Origin: Macrosoma leucophasiata
Lineage: Eukaryota > Arthropoda > Insecta > Lepidoptera > Hedylidae
Assembly (NCBI GenBank): GCA_036365455.1
Contig: JAWQUS010000004.1
Location: 3,045,501 to 3,109,500 of the forward strand
Length of the DNA stretch: 64,000 nt
Direction of reading: 5' to 3'
Under the pieces are notes generated by a model that saw only the letters and a list, made by a program, of their open reading frames with translations, did no database searches and was not told where the DNA came from. The position numbers and the translations under genes are program-made. Position 1 is the first letter of the stretch; each line of letters begins with the position of its first letter. Of this stretch, positions 20,480-31,673 are shown in pieces.

Positions 20480-20600
20480 TTTCACGTGTCCTAAATACGT
20501 TCCCTGTGCGATGACGTAACAAGATGGCCGGCGGCGAGGGCGAAAATTCGCATTTTACCCTCGGCCGTCGGCGCCGTCGGTCACCCCAACCCCTTGTTAA
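20480..20600. promoter_or_regulatory. Second GC-rich, motif-dense segment
   Basis: An E-box CACGTG (20483-20488), a CRE-like TGACGTAA (20512-20519) and AAGATGGCCGGCGGC (20521-20535, YY1/initiator-like), then a GC-rich run containing GGCGCCGTCGG. This cluster resembles a metazoan core promoter. AAGATGGC points rightwards, so a divergent transcript is possible. Confidence 0.4.
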
Positions 20601-20911
20601 TTACAATTTTTATGCGCTTCAACATTTTTTATAGAGATAAGACAAATAATTTATACATTAGAATGACCTGAATTTCTGAGTGCGCAAGATAAGTAATTAA
20701 ATGTAGTGAGTAAAGTTTTCAACTAAGATAAAAATGACCAATTTAAAAAAATCATAATAACAACTCACACTGAAGAGGTAGGTAATAGGGTAAAACTGGA
20801 TAACTGGCGTATTGTCTAGTTTTATCCTATTAGGTAGTTTTTTTTTTAATTAAATTAAAATAAATCAAAAATACTTATTAAAAGACAGATTTGAGATATT
20901 TAATTAAGAAC

Positions 20912-21211
20912 ACCCTCAGTAGCGTAGTAGTAGCAGGCCACTACTATTACGCTGGAGGTCCTGGGTTCGATTCCCGGGTCGGGTCTATCAGAGATAACGG
21001 TTAAAAATCCTTAATCTCTGCTTCTATTGAGATTTTTCCATTTTCTGGAAGTTACCCCGAAGTATGATAATGTGCCCGAAGATGGCAACAGGTTCGTCAC
21101 CTGTTACATGGGCCAAAACGTAACCGGCGAGTCGTGGGTGTTTGCATGTATGATTGAATGCATGCATTTACCTCTGCCTACCCCTTCGGGGATTACAGGC
21201 GTGAAGTTACG
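20912..21211 (+). mobile_element. SINE-A with 12-bp target duplication
   Basis: Flanked by TTAATTAAGAAC at 20900-20911 and 21212-21223. The head reads ACCCTCAGTAGCGTAGTAG; the 3' end CTCTGCCTACCCC…GTGAAGTTACG is intact. Confidence 0.95.
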
Positions 21212-21223
21212 TTAATTAAGAAC

Positions 21224-21386
21224 AATGTAATTTCCGACACAGAGGCATTACACCTTAGGGCCTCAGGAGTGGTAACGCATTTGCATTTTGACCTTGGTCT
21301 TTGTGTGGGTGTCTATAGGCTACAGTCATCACTTACCATCAATGTGAACTACATGCTTGCTTACCACTTCCATTACATAAAAAAAA
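21224..21386 (+). repeat. SINE-B, 5'-truncated
   Basis: Begins at ATGTAATTTCCGACACAGAGG immediately after the SINE-A duplication and ends with an A-run. Confidence 0.85.
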
Positions 21387-21405
21387 CAATATTTAAGTAG
21401 TAGTT

Positions 21406-21462
21406 TTACTGGTGGTAGAGCTCCAGTGACGGAGCTCGCGGGCGTAGGCACCACCGCATTAA
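21406..21462 (+). repeat. SINE-B head fragment
   Basis: ACTGGTGGTAGAGCTCCAGTG to CACCACCGCATTA, then unrelated sequence. Confidence 0.8.
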
Positions 21463-21577
21463 TTAAGAAGGTAATGCACGGTTTGCTCAGGGTGGTTGCA
21501 TGGGTTTTGTACTGTATAGACGTTTTTCCTACACTGGGGCATTTTAGCTGACGGCTACTTTTTTTTTTTAAATATAT

Positions 21578-21960
21578 TGGCATCGCTATTACGCATATTG
21601 CCAGTGTCAAGTAAAATGATATTTCGTATTCGCAAGCAGCGTAAAAGTAAGTGTCAGTCGGTCAATTACAAGTCAGTCAGTCAGAGTCACAGTCAGTAAT
21701 TCGAGTAAAGCGATGGCTACTTTACCAGAACATTCCAAATGAAGTTTTGGAGGCAAACTGAAAAGCCGTGTTTTCGCACTGTTATTTTAATTCACTATAC
21801 ACGGGCACTGTAATAAGCCTATATCAAACAAAATACCACCAACTTTATTTAATATAACTCAAAAATACACTAAGAAAATGAAATAAAATAAGAGCACCAC
21901 ACGCATCTTTCAAGGTTCCCAGCCAAAACTCTCATGGCTACTTTTAAAACGTCCCACATG
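21578..21960 (+). repeat. GCATCGCTATTACG repeat, left arm of a 380-bp inverted pair
   Basis: Starts GGCATCGCTATTACGCATAT and continues past GTGTTTTCGCACTGTTAT. The reverse complement is at 23570-23935. Shorter copies are at 41165-41556 and 62937-63255. No ORF; the class is unknown. Confidence 0.75.
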
Positions 21961-22107
21961 TAGTTAATTTATTTTTTAAATTATTTAAGTAACCTTTGCT
22001 CCTATTACATTAAACTGTTGATATAATAATAATCAAATCAAATCTGTCCTTAAATATTTTTTGTTTTATTTCTATTTTAAGAAAAGTGTAATACCCAGTT
22101 TTACCCT

Positions 22108-22352
22108 AGGTCACACAGCGGACACTCCGCCAAAATTCCATACAAGAGCTTAATTTGGTCTCTATTACACAGACATCAATCAGTGACGTGTATTTCTACG
22201 TGCTACGCGCACAAGGTGCGTAGCACGTAGAACATACCAACCATCGCACATAAGAGGGAAGGAGGTTGGTTTATGCGGGGAAATCGGGCGGGACGTCGAA
22301 GAGTCCATTCTACGAGTTTACCTACGTAGTATTATTATATATTCTCTGCCCT
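22108..22352 (+). repeat. Hairpin-centred repeat (GCGGACAC family)
   Basis: Contains CTACGTGCTACGCGCACAAG followed by its near-complement GTGCGTAGCACGTAG, and ends CGACGTCGAAG…ATTCTCTGCC. A reverse-orientation copy is at 59448-59689. Confidence 0.75.
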
Positions 22353-22367
22353 AGATATCCCTTGAGT

Positions 22368-22440
22368 TTCGTTATTCGGTGGGCTATGTCAGCTACTTTG
22401 GTTCTCATGCGGATCCTCTCATACTAACTCGCAGGAATAA
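22368..22440 (-). pseudogene. Small RTE-like LINE fragment
   Basis: The reverse complement reads GATCCGCATGAGAACCAAAG then GACATAGCCCACCGAATA, matching 7210-7255 of the RTE copy (encoding TKVADIAHRI). Confidence 0.75.
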
Positions 22441-22455
22441 GCCGAGCATAACACT

Positions 22456-22744
22456 TTTTACTGGTGGTAGAGCTCCAGTGACGGAGCTCGCGGGTGAAGG
22501 CACCACCGCATTACCTAATATACCTACTTGCCGCTAAATGGTAGTGTTCAGCACTATCGATCTATTCCGTGTGGTGATGTACGGCCCTGTAATTTCCGGC
22601 ACAGAGGCATAACACCTTAGGCCTCAGAAATGGTATCGCATCTGCATTTTGACCTTGGTCTTTGTGTGCGTTTAAAGGCTGCAGTCATCACTTAACATCA
22701 ATGTGAACTGCATGCTTGTTTGCTACTTCAATTACATAAAAAAG
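22456..22744 (+). mobile_element. SINE-B, full length
   Basis: TTACTGGTGGTAGAGCTCC to GCTTGTTTGCTACTTC and ACATAAAAAA. Confidence 0.9.
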
Positions 22745-22874
22745 AACCTATTTGTTAAAGTTAAAGTTATTGTACCATTTCACATCCCTCTCTAACTTTA
22801 ACAGATTTCTTTAAGTTAGAGAAGGATGTGAAATGTTACAATAGCTTTAACTCTAGCAAATATCGTGGCGCAAC

Positions 22875-23092
22875 GAGTGTTGCCCAAAATCGGTCTTGGT
22901 CTTGCAGTCTTGGTCTTGTTCTTGCATTTTTGCAAGACCAAGACCAAGACCAAGACTGCCTAATTTTAGCAAGACCAAGAACAAGACTGACGGTGCAAGA
23001 TTTGAGCAAGACCAACGTGAGCAGTGTGGTCTTGCTCAAATGCAAGAACAAGACCAAGACTGCAAGACCAAGACCGATTTTGGGCAACACTA
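22875..23092. mobile_element. hAT-like MITE with CTTGGT-repeat inverted arms
   Basis: 218 bp. The termini AGTGTTGCCCAAAATCGGTC extend into arms of about 52 bp that are essentially perfect inverted repeats, built largely of CTTGGTCTTG/CAAGACCAAG iterations. It is flanked by the exact 8-bp duplication GGCGCAAC (22867-22874 and 23093-23100). AGTGTTGCC-type ends plus 8-bp duplications indicate hAT. The overlapping ORFs (QDQDQD…) are artefacts of the hexamer. Confidence 0.9.
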
Positions 23093-23403
23093 GGCGCAAC
23101 CCAGGCTTAGTGTAGCGCTACCACAATTCCATCAAAGAAAAGCGAACTAATTGTTATAATACAAATTATGGTTATTTGAATAAATCATACGAATGGTACA
23201 TTCAAAGTAAATAGAGTACAACAAGAATCGGCCTAACCTACATAGCACCCAATTAGTGTTTCATTCGACCTTCGAACATTTTCACAATTACCTAAAATAT
23301 TAACACAATAATTACTTTGTTAAGGAAACCGGTTAAGAAAATATGTGTGGGTTCCGCGTTGTAGTGTAGAAATGAATGTGGTTTTTGAAATTATATTCTA
23401 ACC

Positions 23404-23552
23404 CCCTTATGCATAAACGTATTTTAGCTAAGGTTTTGCTAATGTCACCTTTGTCTTTTTCTATCCTGCACATTTGACAATGCAACTGACAAAGACAAAG
23501 CATTCTATAGCTAAAACGTATCTAATGTACGTTTATGAATAAGGAGGTTAGG
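23404..23552. mobile_element. MITE, CCCCCTTATNCATAAACGTA termini (copy 1)
   Basis: About 148 bp with 20-bp inverted termini (CCCCCTTATGCATAAACGTA…TACGTTTATGAATAAGGAGG). A second copy lies 660 bp to the right. Confidence 0.85.
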
Positions 23553-23569
23553 AGATTTGGCGGGAACCT

Positions 23570-23935
23570 TGAAAGAGGCGTATGGTGTTCTTATTTTATT
23601 TCATTTTCTTGGTGTATTTTTAAGTTATATTGAATAAATTTGGTGGCCTTTTGTTTGATATATGTTTATTATAGTGCCCGTGTATAGTGAAATAGAATAA
23701 CAGTGCGAAAACACGACCTTTCAGGTTGCCTCCATAACTTCATTGTAAATGTTCTGGTAAAGTAGCCATCGCTTTACTCGAATAACTTGACTGTAACTCA
23801 CTTGACTGACATACTTGATAACTTATATACTTGATACTTACCTGTTATACCAACTTTGACGCTGCTTAAATATATACGAAATATCGTTTTACTTGATACT
23901 GGCAATATGCGTATTAGCGATGCCATAATGATAAA
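23570..23935 (-). repeat. GCATCGCTATTACG repeat, right arm of the inverted pair
   Basis: Reverse complement of 21578-21960 with scattered substitutions; both ends preserved. Confidence 0.75.
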
Positions 23936-24065
23936 AAAAGAAGGTTAGTTTCCAGTTTTGTACAGTGGTAAAGTATGAATTTAGACATTGTACCTTCGAC
24001 TTTACATGACTGTCGTACAAAATGTCGTGACTCATATTTGTATTTATCATTGAACTTAATGAATA

Positions 24066-24214
24066 ACCCCCTTATTCATAAACGTATTTTAGCTAAAGTG
24101 TTGCTAATCTCTCCTTTGTCTTTTTCTATCCTGCACATTAGACAATGCAACTGACAAATACAAAGCATTCTATAGCTAAAACGTATCTGATGTACGTTTA
24201 TGAATAAGGAGGTA
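24066..24214. mobile_element. MITE, same family (copy 2)
   Basis: Nearly identical body (CACATTAGACAATGCAACTG). TAA flanks both ends, hinting at a 3-bp target duplication of the PIF/Harbinger kind, although copy 1 does not show a direct TAA repeat. Confidence 0.85.
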
Positions 24215-24700
24215 AGTGTCTAGGATTTCTAACAAATTAGCACAACTCCAAAATATATAAGCACGGTAACGTTAACAATCTATACTTTTTGAAGTAAGGT
24301 CTACACGAATTATAGGGCGGCTCATTAAAGATAGCGCGTATGCATTTTTTTTGGATTATGAAAAGTTCACCAACATTAACAGCATTGCCCCACAACAGTT
24401 TATTCAGTTTATTCATTTATTTCATGTAATTAGGCTCCTGGAGAGCACTTTTACATCTTCATTTTTTTTTAAACTAACCTAGAGTGAATAACCACTAATA
24501 ATAATCAAAAACACATAATAAATTAAATAGACACTGAACAATTTTGTATAATATGGAAAGCATCAATTATTTAGAAATTCCTCCATTTCCTCCATTTCCA
24601 TTACCACGTCATAGCGCAGTAGAGAAGCATCGTGTCCGTGATAAGCTAAAAGAGCAGTCCTACAGTTGTTAATACGGGCTAACTTCCACAGTAATAATAT
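24215..24700. other. AT-rich stretch, no gene
   Basis: Includes GTTTATTCATTTATTTCATG and a TCCTCCATTTCC duplication; possible LINE 3' UTR debris. Confidence 0.35.
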
Positions 24701-24708
24701 AATAATAA

Positions 24709-25052
24709 TGGCTACCCATTATACGTCCCACTGCTGGGCACGAGTTTCTCCCCTTTTTGGGGGGAGGCCTGTGGCTTACTCCACCACGCTACTCCAATGC
24801 GAATTGGTGGAGGTGGGTTTGTGGCCAACCCGCTGTCGGATGTTTTCAAACCGCCCTCCTAAGGCCTCCGACAAGGTTTAACGACTGCGATCCATCGATA
24901 GCAACCGAGACCGACGGCTTAACGTGCCCTCCGAAGCACGGAAACGCGCATTTAATTTGGCACTAGCGGTTACCCATCCGCTACCCGACCGCGTCCGTAG
25001 TGCTTAACCGAGTAGATCGCTTACGATCTACTCTGGGCCATGCGCGCTTCGA
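24709..25052 (-). mobile_element. SINE-C, near full length
   Basis: On the minus strand: tRNA-like head, a 5S-like block around 24955-25015 (CACTACGGACGCGGTCGGGT, diverged), a body with CTATCGATGGATCG, and tail CCCAGCAGTGGGACGTATAA with ATT repeats. Confidence 0.85.
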
Positions 25053-25054
25053 CT

Positions 25055-25534
25055 TCTACAGTGCATAAACAAAACTGTTGGGTTTGCTACTGACTCTACA
25101 TGCAATTTCCATGAACAATTGGAGTCTAGGAAAAAAAATAATTTGTTCTATTAATGGAGATGCACCATTTTGTAAGTTGATCAAGTTGCCATTTCTAAAA
25201 AAAGGATAATCCTTTATAGAAATCCAGTTGCTATAAAAAATGTTGATCGATAAATTCTATCTGCAATTGTAAATGGAGCTTCAATATATTCAAATGCTTG
25301 AAGGATAGTAAAATAAATTCCTAATATGATTGTTTATCTCGTGAATATTTATTATTAACATTACATTGATCACCTTTAAATATTTTAGTTTTAAAGATTG
25401 ATTATATAATGATTTGATTTTAATTACTTACTTAGATAATTTAATAAAAATATTGATTTGTGGTTTAATACCTAGAGAAGTTATATCATGAGATTCATGA
25501 ATTTTCTCATTATTATACGTAACACAGATTTCAT
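25055..25534. other. AT-rich stretch, no gene
   Basis: Nothing recognisable beyond A/T-runs. Confidence 0.4.
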
Positions 25535-25818
25535 CCACTACTACTACGCTGAGTTCCTGGGTTCGATTCCCGGGTCGTGGGTTATCAGAGATACCTAATG
25601 ATGTAAAGTCCTTTATCTCTGGTTCTATTGAGATTTTTCCATTCCACTGGAAATTTCCCAGTACCTCGAAGTTTGGTAATGTGCCCGGAGATGTCAACAA
25701 GCTCGCCACCTGTTACATGGGCCAAAACGTAATCGGCGAATCGTGGGTGTTTGCATGTATGCCTGAATGCACGCATTTACCTCTGCCTACCCCTTCGGGG
25801 ATAACAGGCGTGAAGATA
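25535..25818 (+). repeat. SINE-A, 5'-truncated
   Basis: Starts in the head at CCACTACTACTACGCTGAG, keeps box B and the entire 3' end. Confidence 0.9.
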
Positions 25819-26177
25819 CGAAGTTACAGAGTCCATCGATTTTTCTTTTCCTGTTGTAGAACTGAATCAATTTTGTTTTATTGACATCAATCTTCAAGTT
25901 ATTTTCAGTAAGTCAGTTTTTTGTCGGACTTAGTTGAAATGTTCTTCATATTTCAGGGTGTTAGTAAGTAAATAATACGGCGTGCAATAATTCTCGTATC
26001 AGCCGAAAGACCTCCGCTGCTGGACTAGCCAGGCAGGATATATTCAATTAGTCCTGTAGGTACCTATAGATACTATTCGTGTCTAGGGAATGCAATACCG
26101 GGAAATCGGGATGCGATACCAAAAGCCCGCATGCTATGTGCGGTAATAATCCTGACCTGGACATCAGTTGACCTTTT

Positions 26178-26452
26178 CTACTGGTGGTAGAGCTCCAGTG
26201 ACGGAGCTCGCGGGCGTAGCACCACCGCATTACCTAATACTTGTCGCTAAATGGTAGTGTTCACCACTATCGTGTTCCGGTCAGGTGGCAATGTACGGCT
26301 CCGTAATTTCCGGCACAGAGGCATAACACCTGGCAACGCATCTGCATTTTGACCTCTGGTCATTGTGTAAGTGTCTATAGGCTGCAGTCATCACTTGACA
26401 TCAATGTGAACTGCATCCTTGTTTGCCACTTTTATTACATAAAAAAAACAGG
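26178..26452 (+). mobile_element. SINE-B, near full length
   Basis: CTACTGGTGGTAGAGCTCC to an A-run at 26443-26450; short deletion around CACCTGGCAACGC. Confidence 0.9.
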
Positions 26453-26872
26453 TGACCGTCGCGCGCGCAAACCGCTGGCCTGCCTAAAAATTGTAAAAAA
26501 TTAGGAGTTTCAGATTTTTGGACACCAAGCAACATCTCACATTATTGGTTGTAAACATCTATTCCATATTCTTCATTCCAATATAATATTTTAATTGATG
26601 AAATATACAGAACCCTAAATATAATTTATGTTTTACCATTCAACCACTCCCAACCCCACCTTATTCAAATACCGATATAAAACCACCGAATTTTTAATAT
26701 AAATGGTGACTTCATACGTTAACTAGGTATAATTTTTATGCTACATTCAAACAATAAAACAAAAATAATACAATTTTTATGGACACTTGTCCCTAAAATT
26801 TCACTACGTTACGTTTGGTGTAAGTTATAGGAAACTGGCAAAAGAAGTGTTAATGTAGTAGAAAATGTATGG

Positions 26873-27030
26873 CCTTATAATGACTATCACAGAGACATAT
26901 CAACTAAGGTTTCGGGGGTGGGAATATATTTGCATTTGACGTCTGGTTTTTGTGTAGATGTTTTATGTAGCAGATATTTTTAGTTAACATCCATGTTAAC
27001 TAGGCCAGTTTGTCACCTTCGTTAATAATC
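26873..27030 (+). repeat. SINE-B-like, highly diverged
   Basis: TAATGACTATCACAGAGACA…GCATTTGACGTCTGG belongs to a diverged SINE-B subtype also seen at 7540, 32100 and 50150. Confidence 0.6.
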
Positions 27031-27112
27031 ATAGTCATAGTAGTTTCTTTCCGTACTAGATACAATAAAGGTCTTAAAAAACAGGTTATTACAATATGTA
27101 CTTAGTTGTTAG

Positions 27113-27163
27113 TAAAAAATATATTATTTCACTACTATAGGTGGTGAAATAATATATTTTTTA
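27113..27163. repeat. Perfect 20-bp stem hairpin
   Basis: Arms 27113-27132 and 27144-27163 (TAAAAAATATATTATTTCAC and its exact complement) around an 11-nt loop. Confidence 0.85.
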
Positions 27164-27164
27164 T

Positions 27165-28260
27165 TCGAACTTGATCACTCTTAGACATTGGTCAGGCAAG
27201 TAAGTTTCTCGGCGTTTCCTAAAGGATTTTTCAATATAGACACTATTTTTCAAAAAAAATTCAAAAATTTTGTTGTAGACTATATTGTTTTTAAAACTGA
27301 AGGTTTTTAGGTTTTAATGCGTTTTTTGGGCTATTGATGGATTCACATTCATTTTGATTTCATTTGTATAAATGAGTTCACGTGGATTGTACTGTACGTA
27401 AAATATCGACTAGTTTTAAAACCAACAAACCTTTTAAGCTTGATAAGAACAACTTTAACACTAATATATAGACAACACTTTCGACTACCACATTACAACA
27501 AGTGTGATTAGTTGGTAATGTATAGTTATGTATCAGACATTGCTACTGAAATCTCCACTTTTAGAAATTTTATTAATTTTTTTTGCATTATTCTTTTCAA
27601 ATTTTAAAACGTAGCAGGAGCTAATTTTTAATGAAGAATGCCATTAATTCTTTTGTACAGCTTTACTGGTAATGTTACCATTATCCAAATGAAATAGAGT
27701 AGCTAACCACATTTAAGTATTTTCTTTTCTACCCATTTAAAAAAGGTTGCAATAAACAAGGATATATTATACATGAATGGTTAATGACTATTACTATACT
27801 ATAAAAAACTACCGAAAAAACAAACAACAAAACGCAGTAGCCACTCCAGAGGTCTAAGGTGTTTTACCTCTATTTTTGACCAGAAGAAATGTCGGGACCA
27901 AATCTAACCAAAACTATAGACACGACCGATCCGACTACCATTATAATTTAATTCATTAAAAGTCGAATCTAAAACCGCTTCCGCTTATGAATCAGACCCG
28001 TCCGCAATCTGAGTAGACATTCGTAAAATGCGTGAGTTTCGGCAATTCGTTAGTGATTTACGTCGGGGATGTCACAAAGGGGGTGGGCAGAGGTGGAGGC
28101 GTTCATAAATCATAACGCTTTATAGTTCACTACCTACGCCTCGCGGATATGCTACCTGTTTATATAGGTAATAGTGTGATGTGATTTGACAATTGTGAAT
28201 ACAGTTTTGTAAAACAAGCTAGTTACAGCGCTTTTTTAGTAACAAACCATTCTATTACTA
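27165..28260. other. AT-rich stretch, no gene
   Basis: No recognised repeat. 28000-28100 (CGGCAATTCGTTAG…GGGGGTGGGCAGAG) is GC-richer but without coding or motif support. Confidence 0.4.
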
Positions 28261-28263
28261 CAT

Positions 28264-28545
28264 TTACTGGTGGTAGAGCTCCAGTGACAGAGCTCGCGGG
28301 TGTAGGCACCACCTCATCACATATTATACTTGCCGCTAAATGGTAGTGTTTAGCACTATCGTGTTCCGGTCAGGTGGTAATGTACGGCTCTGTATTTCCG
28401 TTACAGAGGCATAACACCTTAGGCCTCAGGAGTGGTAACGCATCTGCATTTTGTCCTTTAGTCTTGGTGTCTATAGGCTGCAGTCATCACTTAACAACAA
28501 TGTGAACTGCAAGCTTGTTTGCCACTTTCATAACATAAAAAAATG
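28264..28545 (+). mobile_element. SINE-B, near full length
   Basis: Head TTACTGGTGGTAGAGCTCC, 3' end GCTTGTTTGCCACTTTCATA plus an A-run. Confidence 0.9.
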
Positions 28546-28569
28546 CAAGGTTCCGTTTAGTGGCTTGTT

Positions 28570-28945
28570 CGAAATACGCCACTTTTTTATGCCATAAGGT
28601 TCACACACAAGTTGACCGTTCATCGGACAGAAAGTGGTCACCGTCGTATATGAACATTTCCAAAACCAGGGAGAATTGTTAACGCGCTGCCAGCCTTGAA
28701 GGACTCTTTTGACGCTATTTTTGAAGAACACCATATTGTAGCACCAGGAAAACACCACAGAGGGAAGTTCGTTCCACAATTTACACGTTCTGGACAGAAA
28801 CGAACTTGAAAACCGAACCGTTGAGCACTGCCATACGTATAGCCTGTGTGGGTGGAACTTCTCTTGTCGGCGAATAATGCGGTGTAGGAAAAAAGACGGT
28901 GGCACTATATCTAACAGTTCAGCAGAGCACTCGCCGTTGTAGACA
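28570..28945 (-). pseudogene. LINE ORF C-terminus (RTxxLWNELP family)
   Basis: On the minus strand an open segment reads HPHRLYVWQCSTVRFSSSF, then SRTCKLWNELPSVVF and FKNSVKRVLQGWQ. The pattern RTxxLWNxLPxxVF…FKxxVxxxLxG is characteristic of the extreme C-terminus of insect non-LTR retrotransposon polyproteins. It is 5'-truncated and abuts a SINE-B 3' end. Confidence 0.8.
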
Positions 28946-29500
28946 GTAAAAAACGGATTACAGTCATGAAGTTACGAAGTTAAATCTAAAGCATTGAAAT
29001 ATAAAAACCTCTAAAGAATTCAACTCCAAAATGTATTCTTAGTATTATTCTACCTATAACATAAAGAAATTTAAATAAAACAACGAACCAACTAAACGAA
29101 TTCCATGTTTTGAATTTAGAATGGTAATCGAGCAAAGTTTACGGTGACATCTGTCGACTGAAGGTTGTACTAGTTTACTCCTGGCAACTTCCGGCGAGAT
29201 CAATACTTCTATTAGGGTGCGTACACATCTAATGATGTGCCTTGAATGTGCAGCTCCCGACCGGCTCGCGAGCTGCGCATGCGCTGCACGTATGCAGGTA
29301 CTGCAATAGTTTGGTGCGCCTCTTTAGAGCAAACTTATGCGAGGCTTGTATAGTGAATGCACTCGGCGCGCGATCTGCGCTCAATGCTTACAGTTCTGTT
29401 GACTGCTTCAGTAGTAAATTTACTTTCGAAGATGTCGGACCACACTAATACTAAGTAAGATCCGCGTGTCTGTAAATTGTATATATTTACGAAAAACCAA
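28946..29500. other. Non-coding stretch with a GC-rich centre
   Basis: 29215-29460 is GC-rich with several GCGC/TGCGC motifs and a 68-codon ORF with no recognisable product. Possibly a DNA-transposon terminus; not resolved. Confidence 0.35.
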
Positions 29501-29539
29501 TTGGGGGCGATGTTAAAATAGTATTAGAACACTTTTCAA

Positions 29540-29815
29540 TGATTTTTAAATTTTTTGTCTGTCTGTTTGTCCCTTTGTCCAGGCTAATCTCCAAAGATAC
29601 TGGACGGATTCGAATGAAACTTTTTGTGGTGTATAGATACTAAGCCTGGTCAATATTTAGGCCAACATTTTACTGCGGGAAAATCACTCATTCCCACGGG
29701 AATCTCTACATTTAATTTCATTTTCCTATACCAATAGTCCGTATCTATCAAACCTTTGACACATTATTTCATTGTAAGGCAATACGAAGTTTGCCGGGTC
29801 AGCTAGTATCTAAAT
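29540..29815 (+). repeat. TGTCTGTCTG…GGGTCAGCTAGTAT dispersed repeat
   Basis: CTGTCTGTTTGTCC at the start, GGACGGATTCGAATGAAACT in the middle and CCGGGTCAGCTAGTAT at the end is a very common moth repeat layout. Class uncertain (Helitron or LINE tail). Confidence 0.5.
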
Positions 29816-29844
29816 CGAATATTTTTATTATGTAAGGTAAGGCT

Positions 29845-30012
29845 TGCCCTGTAATTTCCGGCACAGAGGCATAACACCTGAGGCCTCAGAAGTGGTAACG
29901 CATCTGCATTTTGCCCCCTGGTCTTTGTGTAGGTGTCTATATAGGCTGCAGTCATCATTTTACATCAATGTGAACTGCATGCTTGTTTGCCATTTTCGTG
30001 ACATAAAAAAGA
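29845..30012 (+). repeat. SINE-B, 5'-truncated
   Basis: Begins at CCCTGTAATTTCCGGCACAG and ends with an A-run. Confidence 0.85.
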
Positions 30013-30087
30013 ACGGTGGCAAATTAGCATGCAATTCATATGGATAGTAACTTCGTATAGAGAAGAAGAGAGATAATTATTACGACG

Positions 30088-30222
30088 CCCACATCTAACC
30101 GGAACACGATAGTGCTGAACACTAACCATTTCATGGCAGATAGATTAGATAATGGTCGCCCTTGAGCTCCTACATTGGAACTCTACCACTATGAACGCGG
30201 TACTTACTCCCCTCAACTCTAC
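30088..30222 (-). repeat. SINE-B head fragment
   Basis: ACCGGAACACGATAGTGCTG through GGAACTCTACCACTA on plus. Confidence 0.7.
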
Positions 30223-30244
30223 CACCCGTAAAACTTAAGTAATA

Positions 30245-30598
30245 ATGGCAACCCATTATACGTCCCACTGCTGGGCACGAGTCTCTCCCCTTTTTGGGGG
30301 GAGGCCTGGAGCTTACTCCGCCACGCTGCTCCAATGCGGATTGGTGGAGGTGGGTGGGTTAGTGGCCAACCCGCTGTCGGATGTTTTCAAACCGCCCATA
30401 AGGCCTCCGACAAGGTTTAACGACTGCTATCTATCGATAGCAACCGGGACCGACGGCTTAACGTGCCCTCCGAAGCACGGAAACGCGCATTTAATTTGCC
30501 ACTAGCGGTCACCCATCACACTACCCGACCGCGCCCGTAGTGCTTAACCGAGCAGATCGCTTACGATCTACACCAGCCGCTGGGCTATGCGCGCTTCT
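30245..30598 (-). mobile_element. SINE-C, full length
   Basis: Minus-strand head GCGCGCATAGCCCAGCGGCT, then the 5S-like run CGGTTAAGCACTACGGGCGC and GATGGGTGACCGCTAGTGG; ends CAGTGGGACGTATAATGGGT. Confidence 0.9.
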
Positions 30599-30599
30599 C

Positions 30600-31670
30600 A
30601 ACTTCAGTAAAATACATTTATTTTAGCTAACCAAAGACAATATAGCAACGTGACGCGGAGACAGTGTAAATTTGATCAAAAACGAAGAACGAATTATCGA
30701 AATATCCGAGACAATGAAATTCGAAATACCGACCGAGCATATGCCACAAAATTTCACCACTAATCGCTCGCTAATTCGTACCGAAAATTTTTATTATATT
30801 TTTTTTTACTTTTCGGCAAAGCGATCGCCGAAATGCTTTGACTAAAGAACTGTCAATCAAAATTTCGATGCATATTATTATCTGTAATCTACAGGTCCGA
30901 ATTTGTTCGACAGTTTTTGGGGTACCGTGGAGGATTTGCAAAAAAATGTGATATGGGTAAACGTTTGAAGGGTACCGTTCTTTGCTAATCGGATGTAGTT
31001 TTTGTCAAAATTACAAGGCGTTTAATAATTGTAGAAGTAACTCTAGCCGCCTCGGTGGCTGATTAAATTAAAGCTGCAGGCCTCAGGCACGATCATCGTG
31101 ATGGCGAATAAGATTAGTTAAAATTAATAAAAAAAATCGACGTGTGGCACTCGGGGACTGCCGCGGTAAAGCTATGGCATAGCAATTGCATAGCATTTTG
31201 TATAAACTTATGCAATTATAATTATTTGTTTATTTTATTTATACAGTATTTCATTTTTTATATTAATTCAAGTTTGATATTAATTCAAGTTACAGTTTTT
31301 GAGCGTGGTGACCGATAAGATAAGAAAACAATTTTTTTTCTTTCATTAAATAAAAATGTTATTATTTGTTTGAAATATTTTTATTATTTTACAATACATA
31401 TAAACAGCTGCTTATGTATTCGTCCGATTTCGGAGCAGCTCGTCTCGATTCGTGCGAGCTTCGAAGAGTCGTACAATACGTCTAGTTGCACGCACACAAA
31501 CACCGTGTCGAAAACTGCCGAAAAGAAACGACGTTAGACAATGCACGGCCTTCAAGCCTCACCTCCGTGCCCGTCGGAGTGGGGAGCGTGAGGTTTTTTC
31601 GTTACGGAATTTCTGGATTCGGTCCCCGCGCTCAAGGCCTTCGATAGAAGTAGATGCAATAGCTTAATAA
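30600..31670. other. Mostly AT-rich stretch ending in a GC-rich island
   Basis: 31420-31670 is GC-rich and contains a 71-codon ORF (31452-31667) rich in Arg/Ser. I do not recognise it; it could be the terminal part of a transposon or an unrelated promoter island. Confidence 0.35.
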
Positions 31671-31673
31671 TAA

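Noticed and set aside
22828..23115. QDQD/RPRPR-rich ORFs on both strands
   Set aside because: Produced by the hexamer-rich arms of the hAT-like MITE.
24709..25052. Conserved protein ATHYTSHCWARVSPLFGG recurring at several sites
   Set aside because: Antisense translation of SINE-C, not a gene family.
31452..31667. 71-codon Arg-rich ORF in a GC-rich island
   Set aside because: No motif recognised and no transcript signal; left as unassigned sequence.
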